Assembly (NCBI RefSeq): GCF_040372165.1
Contig: NZ_BAABWG010000004.1
Location: forward strand, 62,001-126,000
Length of the DNA: 64,000 nt
Source of the DNA: Hydrogenophaga sp040372165
GTDB lineage: Bacteria > Pseudomonadota > Gammaproteobacteria > Burkholderiales > Burkholderiaceae_C
Reading direction: 5' to 3'
Part shown: positions 15,178 through 24,229 of the stretch, one piece after another
Layout: each line of letters begins with the position of its first letter
Numbering within the stretch: the stretch's first letter is position 1
The notes under the pieces: model-generated
Databases searched by the model: none
What the model saw: only the letters and a program-made list of their open reading frames with translations
What the model was told of the DNA's origin: nothing
Translations under genes and position numbers: made by a program

Positions 15178-16242
15178 ATGATGAATTCCAAAGTAGTCGT
15201 GTCAATGTCGCGTCGTGTACTTTTGTGCGGCATGGCGGGCAGTGTGCTACCCGTGTGGGCGCAGTCGAAGAAGGTTGTGGGTGCCGGTGCCACGTTTCCT
15301 GCACGTGTGTATGAAAAATGGGCGGAGGCCTATGGCAGCTCGCGACCTGTAAGCGTCGAATATGACCCGACAGGATCGGGCGACGGCGTTGACAAGATCA
15401 GTCACCGGAAAGTGCTCTTTGGCGGCACGGATGTGCCCTTGTCGACGGCTGACCTCGACAAGCATGGTTTGCTGCAGATTCCCACCATGGCCGGTGCCGT
15501 GGTGCCGGTGTTCAACCTGCCGGGAGTCAAGGCGGGCGATCTGAAGCTGACGGGCGAGCTGCTGGCCGATCTGTTCATGGGGCGCGTCACCCAATGGAAC
15601 GATCGCCGCATCGCTGCACTCAACCCTGGGTTGCGATTGCCCGCTCTCGCGGTACGCCGCGTGGTGCGGTCAGACAAGTCGGGGTCCACACATGCGTTCG
15701 CGCAATACCTGGCCCTCTCGAGTCCCGCTTTTGCCCGGGAGGCCGGTGTGAGCAAATTGCCCAGATGGCCGGGAGAAGTACTTGCAGCCGCCGGTAGCTC
15801 TGGCGTCGTCAAGCTGCTCGCGCAAACGCAAGGTGGCCTGAGCTTTACCGGGCTGGATCGGGTCCGACGCGACGAACTGCAGTTTGCCTCCTTGCACAAC
15901 CGCAGCGGCGCCTGGGTGGTGCCGAGCGAGAATGCCGTGCAGGCAGCTGTCCAGGCCAGCGATGTTCACAGGCAAGGCGACGACACGGCCTCTACGCTGG
16001 ACATGCCCGGCCCGTTGAGCTGGCCCATCAGCCTGGTCACCTTTGTACTGTTTGACCGCCTGGGCGAAGGTGCACTGCGCAGTCGCGATGCCTTGCAGTT
16101 TTTCTACTGGGCTTTCACCCAGGGCGACAAGATGATCCATGGCACCGGGTTCTCGCCGCTGCCGGCATTGCTTCAGGCGCGGACTTCACGTCGCATGATG
16201 GAGCTGGCCATGTCCAGAGGGATGACGCTTTCGGCATACTGA
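15178..16242 (+). CDS. PstS-like phosphate-binding protein
   Basis: A 354-residue periplasmic substrate-binding protein of the PstS family. It has a Sec signal with an Arg-Arg pair (SRRVLLCGMAGSVLPVWAQ, about residues 11-29), the VVGAGATFPARVYEKW start of mature PstS, and the phosphate-loop motifs DPTGSGDG and SDKSGSTHAFAQYL. Canonical PstS proteins are followed by pstCAB; here no transporter genes are adjacent, so it is an orphan that may sense phosphate or feed a transporter encoded elsewhere. A second ATG directly follows the first (15181). The candidate Pho box upstream fits phosphate starvation control. Confidence 0.82.
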   Translation: MMNSKVVVSMSRRVLLCGMAGSVLPVWAQSKKVVGAGATFPARVYEKWAEAYGSSRPVSVEYDPTGSGDGVDKISHRKVLFGGTDVPLSTADLDKHGLLQIPTMAGAVVPVFNLPGVKAGDLKLTGELLADLFMGRVTQWNDRRIAALNPGLRLPALAVRRVVRSDKSGSTHAFAQYLALSSPAFAREAGVSKLPRWPGEVLAAAGSSGVVKLLAQTQGGLSFTGLDRVRRDELQFASLHNRSGAWVVPSENAVQAAVQASDVHRQGDDTASTLDMPGPLSWPISLVTFVLFDRLGEGALRSRDALQFFYWAFTQGDKMIHGTGFSPLPALLQARTSRRMMELAMSRGMTLSAY

Positions 16243-16290
16243 GGCGCGCCCCCAGTCATTGAGAGCTGGCCGCAGGAGTAGACTGGTGCG

Positions 16291-16761
16291 ATGGTCTACT
16301 CCCTGATGAAGCTGTCTCACGTGCTCGCGATCGTTCTGTGGATCGGGGGCATGGCCTTTGTTCATTTCTTTCTGCGTCCGGCGACGATGCAGCTCGAGCC
16401 GCCTGAGCGGATTCGCCTGCTGCACGCAGCGCTGCGACGGTTTCTCAACACCATGGTGCCGGCTGTTGTGGTGGTGCTGGCCTCAGGCATGGGCATGATG
16501 CACTGGGCATTCTCCGCTTCCCGCAGCGTGGGTTTCGACTTTCCCATGCCCATGGACTGGAGCATCATGACGGCGCTGGGTCTGCTCATGATGCTGGTGT
16601 TCATCCATGTGCGCTTTGTGCTGTTCAGGCAGCTGTCCCGCAGCGTCAACGATGGCAACTGGCCAGACGGGGCAAACGCGCTCGGCGCCATCCGGCGCTG
16701 GGTGGTCTTCAACCTCGCCATGGGTGTTGTCATCATTGGCGTTGCCATCCTGATCACGTGA
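16291..16761 (+). CDS. CopD-family integral membrane protein
   Basis: A 156-residue protein with four predicted membrane helices. It opens with LMKLSHVLAIVLWIGGMAFVHFF, the first helix with conserved His and Gly typical of CopD-like and related cytochrome-b-like membrane proteins. Helix 2 is MVPAVVVVLASGMGMM, helix 3 is SIMTALGLLMMLVFIHVRF and the last is WVVFNLAMGVVIIGVAILI. The paired histidines could bind heme or copper. AGGAG at 16274-16278 precedes the ATG. It stands alone, facing the porin gene. Confidence 0.72.
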   Translation: MVYSLMKLSHVLAIVLWIGGMAFVHFFLRPATMQLEPPERIRLLHAALRRFLNTMVPAVVVVLASGMGMMHWAFSASRSVGFDFPMPMDWSIMTALGLLMMLVFIHVRFVLFRQLSRSVNDGNWPDGANALGAIRRWVVFNLAMGVVIIGVAILIT

Positions 16762-16799
16762 TTGTCTGAACGCCAGAGCAGCAGCAGGGCCCGAGGCGC

Positions 16800-16830
16800 A
16801 AAAAAAAAGTGCACCCGGTGAGGGGTGCAC
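16800..16830 (-). terminator. Rho-independent terminator of the porin gene
   Basis: Read on the minus strand, GTGCACCC (complement of 16823-16830) pairs with GGGTGCAC (16809-16816) around a 6-base loop, and is followed by an uninterrupted run of at least eight U (A-tract 16800-16808). It lies 74 bases after the porin stop. Confidence 0.9.
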
Positions 16831-16903
16831 GAACTCTGCATGAGGCCGGGGGAGACAAGACCCGGCCCAATCTCAACCTTGGTGCTCCTTTCGGAGCCAA
16901 GCG

Positions 16904-17887
16904 TCAGAAATCGTGACGCACGCCCATGGCAAACAGGCGGGTATCGGCCGTCTTGTTGCCGCCGGCATCCTTGACGTTGTGCTTGCGGAAACCGGCGTAG
17001 ACACGGGTGCGCTTGGACAGGGAGTAAGTGGTGCCCAGTGCGAAACCGGAAGCCTTGCCGGCAGTAGAGCCGCCGATGGTGGTCTTGCTCGCGGCATAAC
17101 CGGCTGAGAACTTGAAGTTGCCCATGGGGACCGTCGCACCGATGGTGAACTCGTTGTCCTTGCCGGAGGCGTCAGGGCCATTGCGGCGGTTGTAGCCGCC
17201 AGAGATGGCTGCAGCGCCGAAGTCATAGGCGCCGGAGAGGCTGATGTAGTCGGTGTCCTTGCCCTTCTCGTCCTGGCGGGCCAGAGCGACGTGCAGCGGG
17301 CCGTTCTCGTAGCCCACGATCAGGCTGTTCATCTTGTCGTCTTCACCAGTGGTCTGCTCGAACGCATAGCCCAGGCCAGCATAGAAGCCGCCCATGGATG
17401 GCGACTGGTACTGCAGCTGGTTGTTGAAGCGGCTGCTGTAGTCGCCACCGGATTTGTACACACCGTTGCTGCCGGGCGTGAAAGCAGAATCGAACACGAT
17501 CTGGCTGTTGCCAACGGCGCGCACATCGTCGAGCTGGGTGCTCATGCGACCGGCGATCACTTGACCGAAGCCGCCCTTGACGCCGACCCAAGCAGCGCCT
17601 TTGAATGAGGGGCTTTGCAGGGAGCCATCGGTAGCATTGATGCGCTGCTCCAGCTTGAAGATGGCTTTGGTGCCGCCGCCAAGATCTTCCGAGCCCTTGA
17701 AGCCGATGCGCGAAGTGGTCAGGCCGGCATCGCCACCGTTGAACATCTGTGTGGAGCCGGACTCACCGAGCTCCTTGAGGTTGCCTACGCCGAGATCGAT
17801 TCGGCCGTAGAGGGTGACGGAAGACTCGGCATGAGCCATCGAGCCGATCAGCGCCAGAGCGGCTGCGGCCATCGCGTGCTTGTTCAT
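16904..17887 (-). CDS. Outer-membrane porin, Gram-negative type (Omp32/GBP-like)
   Basis: A 327-residue trimeric beta-barrel porin. A cleavable signal MNKHAMAAAALALIGSMAHA is followed by the mature start ESSVTLYGRIDLGVG shared by Comamonas/Bordetella/Neisseria-type porins. SRIGFKGSEDLGGGTKAIFKLEQ follows, and the protein ends in Phe (GVRHDF) for BAM recognition. These porins pass small anions and organic acids. GGAG lies 10 bases before the ATG, and a strong terminator follows. It is a single-gene unit. Codon use is strongly biased, as expected of an abundant protein. Confidence 0.93.
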   Translation of the reverse strand: MNKHAMAAAALALIGSMAHAESSVTLYGRIDLGVGNLKELGESGSTQMFNGGDAGLTTSRIGFKGSEDLGGGTKAIFKLEQRINATDGSLQSPSFKGAAWVGVKGGFGQVIAGRMSTQLDDVRAVGNSQIVFDSAFTPGSNGVYKSGGDYSSRFNNQLQYQSPSMGGFYAGLGYAFEQTTGEDDKMNSLIVGYENGPLHVALARQDEKGKDTDYISLSGAYDFGAAAISGGYNRRNGPDASGKDNEFTIGATVPMGNFKFSAGYAASKTTIGGSTAGKASGFALGTTYSLSKRTRVYAGFRKHNVKDAGGNKTADTRLFAMGVRHDF

Positions 17888-18084
17888 TGAATAACTCCAA
17901 ACTTGACTGATGAATGCGTGGCGAGACTTGTCGTTGCCACCACGTCAGTCGCTATTGGAGCGTTCGTGTTTGAAAGGTCTGTGACACCTGCTCACGTTTG
18001 CGCTGTTCGCAACGCTTGCAGAGCTGTCACAAGGGCTTCATCAGCGTGTCTTATGTTGCGGTTGAGTGTCATGCAAGGCCAAGC

Positions 18085-19122
18085 TCACAAGGCGCCACGC
18101 TCAAGCACGATCGACAAGGGCTCTCTGGTCTCGGTCAGCGCGCGCTTCCACACCCACTGAAGTGCCAGCCCCACATTGCCTCGCTGGCCGACATGACGAG
18201 GGGCATCGGACAGCAACACCTGCGATGGTGATCCCAGGTCAAAGGTGAAGGTATAGGACGGCTCGACGCCCATGCGCAAGTCCGTGATCAATACGTTGCC
18301 GGTTTCCGCGCTGGTCGACATCTTGTAGAAGCCCTTGGAGAAGTTGGCCAGATGGCTGGCAGGCGTGTGTGAGGCGTAGCGGTCGATGAGTGCTGCACCT
18401 CGCTCGTGGCTGGTCCACCGCATGGTGCGGTCCTTGTCGATCAGCGAATGGTAGCCTTCGAAATAGTGGGTGGGCGATACAGCCACCACCCGCCACAGCA
18501 CGGTATTGAAGGGCGCGGGCGTCACCAGAACCTTGTCGGCCCCGATGCCCTGCTCCTGCATGGAGGCCAGGGCCACCTCCCGCACATGGGCTTGCGCCGT
18601 CAGGCTCCAGGCCAGGTAGCTTGTGCTGATCATCAGCCCGCCTGCATTCCACCTCAGCCCGCGAGCATCTCCTCTGCCACGCATGGCCACGACAACGCCA
18701 ATGAGAAGCGGAACCGTATAGAGAGGATCGATGATGAACATGCTGTCCAGTCCGTAGGGGTGGGCAGTGAACGGCTGCAACAACTGAGTGCCGTAGACCG
18801 TCATGTTGTCCAGCAACGGGTGAGTCACGAGCACCAGCCACAAAGCCAGCCACCATCGTTTGAAGAGGACTCGCTCGCCGTGCCACCATGCGACCAGCGC
18901 AGCCAGCAACGGTGCGAACAGCGTCAGATAGAAGAGCGAATGTGTCTCGGCCCGGTGGCGCACCATGTTCAGCAGCGGGCTGCCATGGTCGATGAATGCG
19001 TCAAGGTCGGGCAAGGTGCCGCCAATGGCACCCCACAGTGCGGCCTTCCACACGGCGGTACGCCGGCCCATCACGGCCACGCTGACAGCGGAGCCCAGGG
19101 CGATCTGGGTGAGTGAATCCAT
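18085..19122 (-). CDS. YdjM-like metal-dependent hydrolase, membrane-bound
   Basis: A 345-residue protein. The N-terminal half has the DUF457/YdjM layout: MDSLTQIALGSAVS, GGTLPDLDAFID (about 34-45), HRAETHSLFY (about 56-65) and THPLLDNMTVYGTQLLQPF. These carry the His/Asp metal-binding residues among three or four membrane helices. The C-terminal 150 residues form a soluble domain with no motif I recognise. The family is annotated as inner-membrane metal-dependent hydrolase, without a known substrate. It is followed at its start side by a 100-base gap to the acetyltransferase gene. Confidence 0.78.
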   Translation of the reverse strand: MDSLTQIALGSAVSVAVMGRRTAVWKAALWGAIGGTLPDLDAFIDHGSPLLNMVRHRAETHSLFYLTLFAPLLAALVAWWHGERVLFKRWWLALWLVLVTHPLLDNMTVYGTQLLQPFTAHPYGLDSMFIIDPLYTVPLLIGVVVAMRGRGDARGLRWNAGGLMISTSYLAWSLTAQAHVREVALASMQEQGIGADKVLVTPAPFNTVLWRVVAVSPTHYFEGYHSLIDKDRTMRWTSHERGAALIDRYASHTPASHLANFSKGFYKMSTSAETGNVLITDLRMGVEPSYTFTFDLGSPSQVLLSDAPRHVGQRGNVGLALQWVWKRALTETREPLSIVLERGAL

Positions 19123-19222
19123 GACCCTAGCTTATCTGGCGTCGTCGAAAGTCACGCCCTCGTTGGCGAAGAGAGCCCTCCGGATCGGGGGCTATTGCAT
19201 CTGCATGCAGATGTGCGGCGGC

Positions 19223-22009
19223 TCAGTCGGCCTGCAGGCGCAAGACGACCTCGCGCGCGTCTTCGTGCTCGGAGGACTGTCCGCTGGACGGGGAGCTGAT
19301 GGCAAAGCCGAGTGAACGCGCCAACGCCAGCATGCCCCGGTTCTCCCGCAACACCGTGCCGGCCAGCTCCTGTGTTCCTTGCCCGCGCAGATATTCGATG
19401 AGCTTTTGCATCAGCTTGTGCCCAAAGCCCTGGCCTTTCAGGTCGGAGCGCACCAGCACGCCAAACTCGGCAGTGTGGTTGTCCGCGTCGACCCTGGCGC
19501 GCACTGCGCCGAGCGTCTCTTCGGCCTTGCCGTCCGCGGTGGGCCGCGTCAGAACAAACGCCATCTCGCGGGCGTAGTCGATCTGTGTGAGTTGCGCCAG
19601 CTCAGTGTGTTCGATGGTGCGGCGACTGTAGAAGATTCGCATCCGGATGTCTTCCGGGTCCATTTGCTCCAGAAATACGCGATGTTGTGCCTCATCCTCA
19701 GGCCGGATGGGGCGCAGCACATAGGTCGCGCCATTGTGCTCCCAGGCCTCCACAAGCGACTGCGGATAAGGCTTGATGGCGAAGTGTCCAGCTCCGCCCG
19801 GGCAGTCGGCGCTGACCCGAACGCGCGCATCGAGCGCCACCACGCCTTCATGGTTGACCAGCAGCGGATTGATGTCGAGCTCGGCCACTTCCGGCACGTC
19901 AGCCATCAGCTGGGAAATGCTCACCAGTACTTGCTCGATGCCGGCCATGTCGGCGGCAGGCTCGTCGCGGTAGCCCTTGAGCAGTTTGGCGATGCGGGTC
20001 CGCTCAATCTGCGCACGTGCCAGCACATGGTTGAGCGGTGGCAATGCCAGAGCTCTGTCCGCCAGCACCTCCACGGCGGTGCCACCCGCGCCAAACAGAA
20101 TCACAGGGCCAAACACCGGGTCGACGCTGGTGCCAACGATCAGCTCGTGCGCATGCTTCATCTGCACCATGGGCTGGACGGTGAATCCTTCGATGGTGGC
20201 ATCCGGTCGCTCCTGCTTCACGCGCTCGAGCATGGCCTTGCAGGCTTGCTCCAGTTCCTGTGCGTTGCCGATGTGCAGCTTCACGCCACCGACGTCGGAT
20301 TTGTGTGTGATCTCCGGGGAGAGGATCTTCAGGGCGACGGGGTAGTGCATCGCCTCGGCGGCGTTCACAGCTTCTTCGGCATCTGTGCCCACCACCCGGG
20401 TGGGGACCACAGGCAAGCCGGCCGCTTCCAGCAACTGCTTGGCTTCGGCCTCGGTCAGCCAGCGCCGCTTGTCCTTGAGTGCGCCCTGTATCAGCGACCG
20501 GATCCGGTCTTTGTCGACGGGCTTGGTCGCGTGCTGGGTAGCGGGGGTTTGGAGCAGCTCTTCCTGGTGCAGCCTGTAGGTGCGCAGGAACGCAAAGGCG
20601 CGCACCGCTTCTTCTGGCGTGTCGAAGTCTGCGACACCGCCGGCGCGAAACAGTTCGCGGGCGGACTGGACGGCACGGTCACCCAGCCAGCACCCGAGTA
20701 CCCTGCCGCCCATGGGGCCGCGCTGTGTGGGTATGTCGCTTGCGATGGGGGGCGCTGATGGCGTGCTCTTGTTGTCCGGTATCGGCCGCCATGGACCGGC
20801 ATCTGTTGAAGGCTCGGGAGACGCCACCGCTGGCAACAGCGCCCGCGCAATGTCCGGGCTGGGGACAATGGCCGTGGGGGCATGGATGAACAGCACGGCA
20901 TGCTCGGTGCTCGACTGCAAGGCCGCCATGGCATCGCAATAGCGTTGGGCAGGCGCATCGCCAATGATGTCGATCGGGTTGGCGCGCGACCAGTTCGGTG
21001 GCAGCACGGCGTCCAGTTGCTTGAGCAGGTCGTCGTCAAGATCGGGCAAAGGCACGCCGGCCGCAGAGGCGGCGTCTGCCGCCATGACACCCGCACCGCC
21101 GCCATTGGTCAGCACCAGCAACCCGTCGGATGGGCCATCCCGGAATCGCGAGAGCGTCTCAGCGGCGAGAAACAGGTCGTGCAAGGTGTCCACCCGCAAC
21201 ATGCCTGCGCGGGCAATGGCGGCATCGAACACGTCGTCGGCGCCCGCGAGGGCGCCGGTATGCGATGCCGCTGCATGCTGGCCCGCAGCGGACCGTCCGG
21301 CCTTGACCACGATGACCGGCTTGTTGCGAGCTGCCGCTCTGGCGGCTGACATGAACTTGCGCGACTCTTCAATGCTCTCGATGTACAGGAGCACCGCCCG
21401 CGTCTTGGGGTCATGGGCCAGATAGTCGAGCATGTCTCCGAAGTCGACATCTGCCCGTTCCCCCAGGGAAACAAAGTGCGAAAAACCTATGCCCCGGGAT
21501 GCTGCCCAGTCCAGCATGGCGGTCACCAGCGCACCCGACTGGGACACAAAAGCCAGCGAACCCGGCTTGGCGCCGATGTGGGCAAAGCTGGCGTTCACCC
21601 CGTGATGCGGAGCCAGCATGCCAATGCAGTTGGGGCCGAGGATGCGCAAGGTGTGCTGGCGGGCCTCGTCCAGCATGGCCTGTTTTTGCTGCTTGTCCAG
21701 GCCTGCACTGACCACAATGGCAGCCTTGGTGCCTCGCTTGCCCAAGTCGGCGATCAGGCCGGGAACGGTTTTCGGTGGCGTGCAGATAACGGCAAGGTCA
21801 GGCGCCTCAGGCAGCTTGTCGACGTTGGCATAGCACTTGAGCCCGCTGAGCGAGGTGTGCTTGGGGTTGACCGGGTAAAGCCTTCCCTGAAAAAGACCGC
21901 CAGACAGGTTGCGCCAGACGGTGCCGCCGACGCTGCCATGACGGGCAGAGGCGCCCAGCACGACAATGGACTGAGGGGAGAAGAGCAGGTCGAGATGTCG
22001 GGTACTCAT
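19223..22009 (-). CDS. Pat-like fusion: ADP-forming acyl-CoA synthetase domains plus GNAT acetyltransferase
   Basis: A 928-residue multidomain protein. An N-terminal CoA-binding Rossmann domain (PQSIVVLGASARHGSVGGTVW) and a succinyl-CoA-ligase-like domain with GPNCIGML and SHTGALAG are followed by an ATP-grasp domain (about 480-720, with KILSPEITHKSDVGGVKL). The end is a GNAT domain (about 750-910, with LKGQGFGHKLMQKLIEYL). This is the architecture of Pat/YfiQ protein lysine acetyltransferases that inactivate acetyl-CoA synthetase. A low-complexity Pro/Ser/Thr stretch (about 390-440) separates the ligase-like part from the ATP-grasp part. In YfiQ the synthetase half is catalytically dead; the His of SHTGALAG looks intact here. 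Start 22009 is an ATG; a TTG lies three codons upstream. Confidence 0.9.
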   Translation of the reverse strand: MSTRHLDLLFSPQSIVVLGASARHGSVGGTVWRNLSGGLFQGRLYPVNPKHTSLSGLKCYANVDKLPEAPDLAVICTPPKTVPGLIADLGKRGTKAAIVVSAGLDKQQKQAMLDEARQHTLRILGPNCIGMLAPHHGVNASFAHIGAKPGSLAFVSQSGALVTAMLDWAASRGIGFSHFVSLGERADVDFGDMLDYLAHDPKTRAVLLYIESIEESRKFMSAARAAARNKPVIVVKAGRSAAGQHAAASHTGALAGADDVFDAAIARAGMLRVDTLHDLFLAAETLSRFRDGPSDGLLVLTNGGGAGVMAADAASAAGVPLPDLDDDLLKQLDAVLPPNWSRANPIDIIGDAPAQRYCDAMAALQSSTEHAVLFIHAPTAIVPSPDIARALLPAVASPEPSTDAGPWRPIPDNKSTPSAPPIASDIPTQRGPMGGRVLGCWLGDRAVQSARELFRAGGVADFDTPEEAVRAFAFLRTYRLHQEELLQTPATQHATKPVDKDRIRSLIQGALKDKRRWLTEAEAKQLLEAAGLPVVPTRVVGTDAEEAVNAAEAMHYPVALKILSPEITHKSDVGGVKLHIGNAQELEQACKAMLERVKQERPDATIEGFTVQPMVQMKHAHELIVGTSVDPVFGPVILFGAGGTAVEVLADRALALPPLNHVLARAQIERTRIAKLLKGYRDEPAADMAGIEQVLVSISQLMADVPEVAELDINPLLVNHEGVVALDARVRVSADCPGGAGHFAIKPYPQSLVEAWEHNGATYVLRPIRPEDEAQHRVFLEQMDPEDIRMRIFYSRRTIEHTELAQLTQIDYAREMAFVLTRPTADGKAEETLGAVRARVDADNHTAEFGVLVRSDLKGQGFGHKLMQKLIEYLRGQGTQELAGTVLRENRGMLALARSLGFAISSPSSGQSSEHEDAREVVLRLQAD

Positions 22010-22047
22010 GGTGTCCAAGTGTCGGGCGGCTGTGCGTCAAATCTGTG

Positions 22048-22713
22048 TCAGCCGTCGCGGCCTTCCGGTGTGGACGGGGCCGCCGCGTCGGCTGAGGGGG
22101 GCGCGGGCGATTCCGCTCGCTTGCGGTCGACAGCTGGCCCGGCTGACATGAAGGCAATGAGGGCCATGCGCATCGCCTCTTCGACTGGCATCTTCACCGG
22201 CGTGACCCAGGTCCGCGGGACGAAAACCGTATAGCCGCCAATCATGTAACCCATGGGCAGATACACCGCCACGTTGTCACTCTCGCCCAGGACGCCCGGC
22301 AGCCCCTTGAGGTTCTGGCGTGTCACGAGGCCGACCATATGCAATTCCTGGCCGGGGATCTGCAGCTTGACCACCTGCTGGACGTTGTCTTCGTGCGGCG
22401 CGAAATAGTCGGCAAAGTTCTTGAGGGAGGAATAGATGCTCTTGACCAGCGGCAAGTTGGTAAACGGCAGCTCCACCAGCGATACCAGCCTGGCGGTGAA
22501 CGGCTGCGAGACAAGGTAGCCCAGCGCCAGAATGCCGATGGCGCCCAGGGCGATGCCCAGACCGGGCAGGTAATACTCACCGACGATCGGCTGCACCAGA
22601 CGCATGGTCAGGCCTTCGATCCAGGAAACAAACATGACCAGCACATAGACGGTCAGCGCCAGGGGCAAGAAGGAGATCAAGCCCCGGAAAAAGTAGCGGT
22701 AGATGTGCTTCAT
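22048..22713 (-). CDS. DUF502 family membrane protein
   Basis: A 221-residue inner-membrane protein with two N-terminal hydrophobic helices (FFRGLISFLPLALTVYVLVMFVSW and GLGIALGAIGILALGYLVS) and a conserved soluble domain. Conserved landmarks include LPLVKSIYSSLKNFADYF and VYLPMGYMIGGYTVFVP. DUF502 has no established function. In many betaproteobacteria it neighbours aspartyl-tRNA synthetase, which is not seen here. The C-terminal 25 residues are Pro/Ala-rich. It is 38 bases upstream of the Pat-like gene, so the two are likely cotranscribed. Confidence 0.8.
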   Translation of the reverse strand: MKHIYRYFFRGLISFLPLALTVYVLVMFVSWIEGLTMRLVQPIVGEYYLPGLGIALGAIGILALGYLVSQPFTARLVSLVELPFTNLPLVKSIYSSLKNFADYFAPHEDNVQQVVKLQIPGQELHMVGLVTRQNLKGLPGVLGESDNVAVYLPMGYMIGGYTVFVPRTWVTPVKMPVEEAMRMALIAFMSAGPAVDRKRAESPAPPSADAAAPSTPEGRDG

Positions 22714-22887
22714 GAACAGAAAATCCGGATTCGCATGCTGTGATGCAGCATATCAGCAAGCGGCGGTTAACATGGAGGTCCGCGCCAAAAACATGGTGCC
22801 GGGTGCGTTTGCGGCCGCTGGCTCTTGCAAAAAGCCATGCTGACCCCATCTTTTTCCTGTTCGAATGCCCACATTCCCAGGAATTCC

Positions 22888-23250
22888 ATGTCCACGATTG
22901 CCATGTCCAGTTTCTCCGAAGTCCTCAACTCCCTGTTTCGCGGTGTCTTGCGACTGGTGTTGGTGGTGGCTTCCGGGATTTTCGTCCTGAGCTTTCTGGC
23001 CGCAGCCCTGATCGTGGTGGTGGCCGTGTCGCTGTGGTCGCTCCTGGCCGGAAAAAAGCCTGCACCCGTCATGATGTTCGAGCAGTTCAAGGCGCGTTCG
23101 CAGCGTTTCGGACAGGGGCAGTGGGGTCAGGGTGGTGCAGCCAACGGACGCGATCCTGCGTCCGGACAGAACGCCGATGTGGTCGATGTCGAGGTCATTG
23201 AAGTGGAAGAGTCTGCCGTTCGCAAGGATCGTGAGACGCCGCTGCGCTGA
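22888..23250 (+). CDS. Small membrane protein, function unknown
   Basis: A 120-residue protein with one long hydrophobic segment (VLRLVLVVASGIFVLSFLAAALIVVVAVSLWSLLAG, about residues 18-53), long enough for one or two membrane helices. A Gln/Gly-rich hydrophilic stretch and an acidic C-terminus (DVVDVEVIEVEES) follow. I do not recognise a named family. Start 22888 is chosen because AGGA lies just upstream and the extra N-terminal residues of the longer frame look non-native. It is divergent from the DUF502 gene and convergent with rsmI. Confidence 0.65.
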   Translation: MSTIAMSSFSEVLNSLFRGVLRLVLVVASGIFVLSFLAAALIVVVAVSLWSLLAGKKPAPVMMFEQFKARSQRFGQGQWGQGGAANGRDPASGQNADVVDVEVIEVEESAVRKDRETPLR

Positions 23251-23290
23251 ACGAGCCGACTCGCCGGCTGTCTTCGCTCACTGGAGAGCC

Positions 23291-24229
23291 TCAGTCCTGA
23301 GCCTTGAGGGCCAGCGCTGCGTCATACAAAGCGTTTTTCGACTCGCCAGTGATCTCGGCACACAGCTTCACCGCCGACTTCAGTGGCAACTGCTCCAGCA
23401 ATAGTGACAGGGTTCTGCCGGCGCTTGCACTGACGGTGGCTTCTTGGTCGTCTTCATCCGCGCTGCCTTCTGCCGGGTGAATCACCAAGGCGTATTCGCC
23501 GCGGCTTCGCTGCGCATTGGCGGTCAGCCACTGAGGCAAATTCGCTGCCTGAATGGGCTCGATTTCCTCGAACTGCTTGGTCAGTTCGCGGCCCACAGTG
23601 ATCACTCGCTCACCCAGAGACTCCGCCAGCTCCTTGGTCAGTGCTGCCATTCTGTGTGGCGCCTCAAGCAGCACGATGGTCCGGGGCTCCGCCGCCAGGG
23701 CCTGAATCTCCCGCTTGCGCTCGGCCCCTTTGGCCGGCAGAAAACCCATAAATACAAATCGGCCGGCCGGCTGGCGCGGGTCGCTCGAGACCAGGCCAGA
23801 GACGCTGAGCAGGGCAGTCACGGCACTTGCTCCGGGCACTGGAATGCACCTCAGTCCAGCTGCTTGAGCCGTTTCCACCAGCCGCGCGCCAGGATCGCTC
23901 ACGCCTGGAGTACCGGCGTCGCTGACGTAGGCAACCCGTTCGCCGGCTTGCAAGCGTGCCACGACACTGGCTGACGCCTCCAGTTCGTTGTGTTCGTGCA
24001 AAGCCAGCAATGGCTTGTGCAGGCCCAGGCTCTGGAGCAGGGCGCCGGTATGTCGTGTGTCTTCGCAGGCCACCACGTCCACCAGATGGAGGACGTGCAC
24101 TGCCCTCAGGCTGATATCGGCCAGATTGCCGATCGGCGTGGCCACCATGTACAGCGTCGACTGCGGATAATGCTGGTGGGCGGCCGCGTCACGGGCGGCT
24201 TCCGACAGGGAGAGGGATCGGACAGTCAA
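23291..24229 (-). CDS. rsmI: 16S rRNA (cytidine1402-2'-O)-methyltransferase
   Basis: Tetrapyrrole-methylase-fold enzyme that 2'-O-methylates C1402 of 16S rRNA using AdoMet. Diagnostic parts are TLYMVATPIGNLADISLRA, CEDTRHTGALL, YVSDAGTPGVSDPG, the GFLPAKGAERKREI segment and GRELTKQFEE. The length from the TTG at 24229 is 312 residues; E. coli RsmI is 286. A GTG at 24295 would add 22 residues and bury the start inside yraN. I prefer the TTG because it gives an N-terminus of normal length with GAAG upstream, but the start is uncertain. It is divergent from yraN-diaA-dolP, as in other proteobacteria where these genes cluster. Confidence 0.9.
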   Translation of the reverse strand: MTVRSLSLSEAARDAAAHQHYPQSTLYMVATPIGNLADISLRAVHVLHLVDVVACEDTRHTGALLQSLGLHKPLLALHEHNELEASASVVARLQAGERVAYVSDAGTPGVSDPGARLVETAQAAGLRCIPVPGASAVTALLSVSGLVSSDPRQPAGRFVFMGFLPAKGAERKREIQALAAEPRTIVLLEAPHRMAALTKELAESLGERVITVGRELTKQFEEIEPIQAANLPQWLTANAQRSRGEYALVIHPAEGSADEDDQEATVSASAGRTLSLLLEQLPLKSAVKLCAEITGESKNALYDAALALKAQD

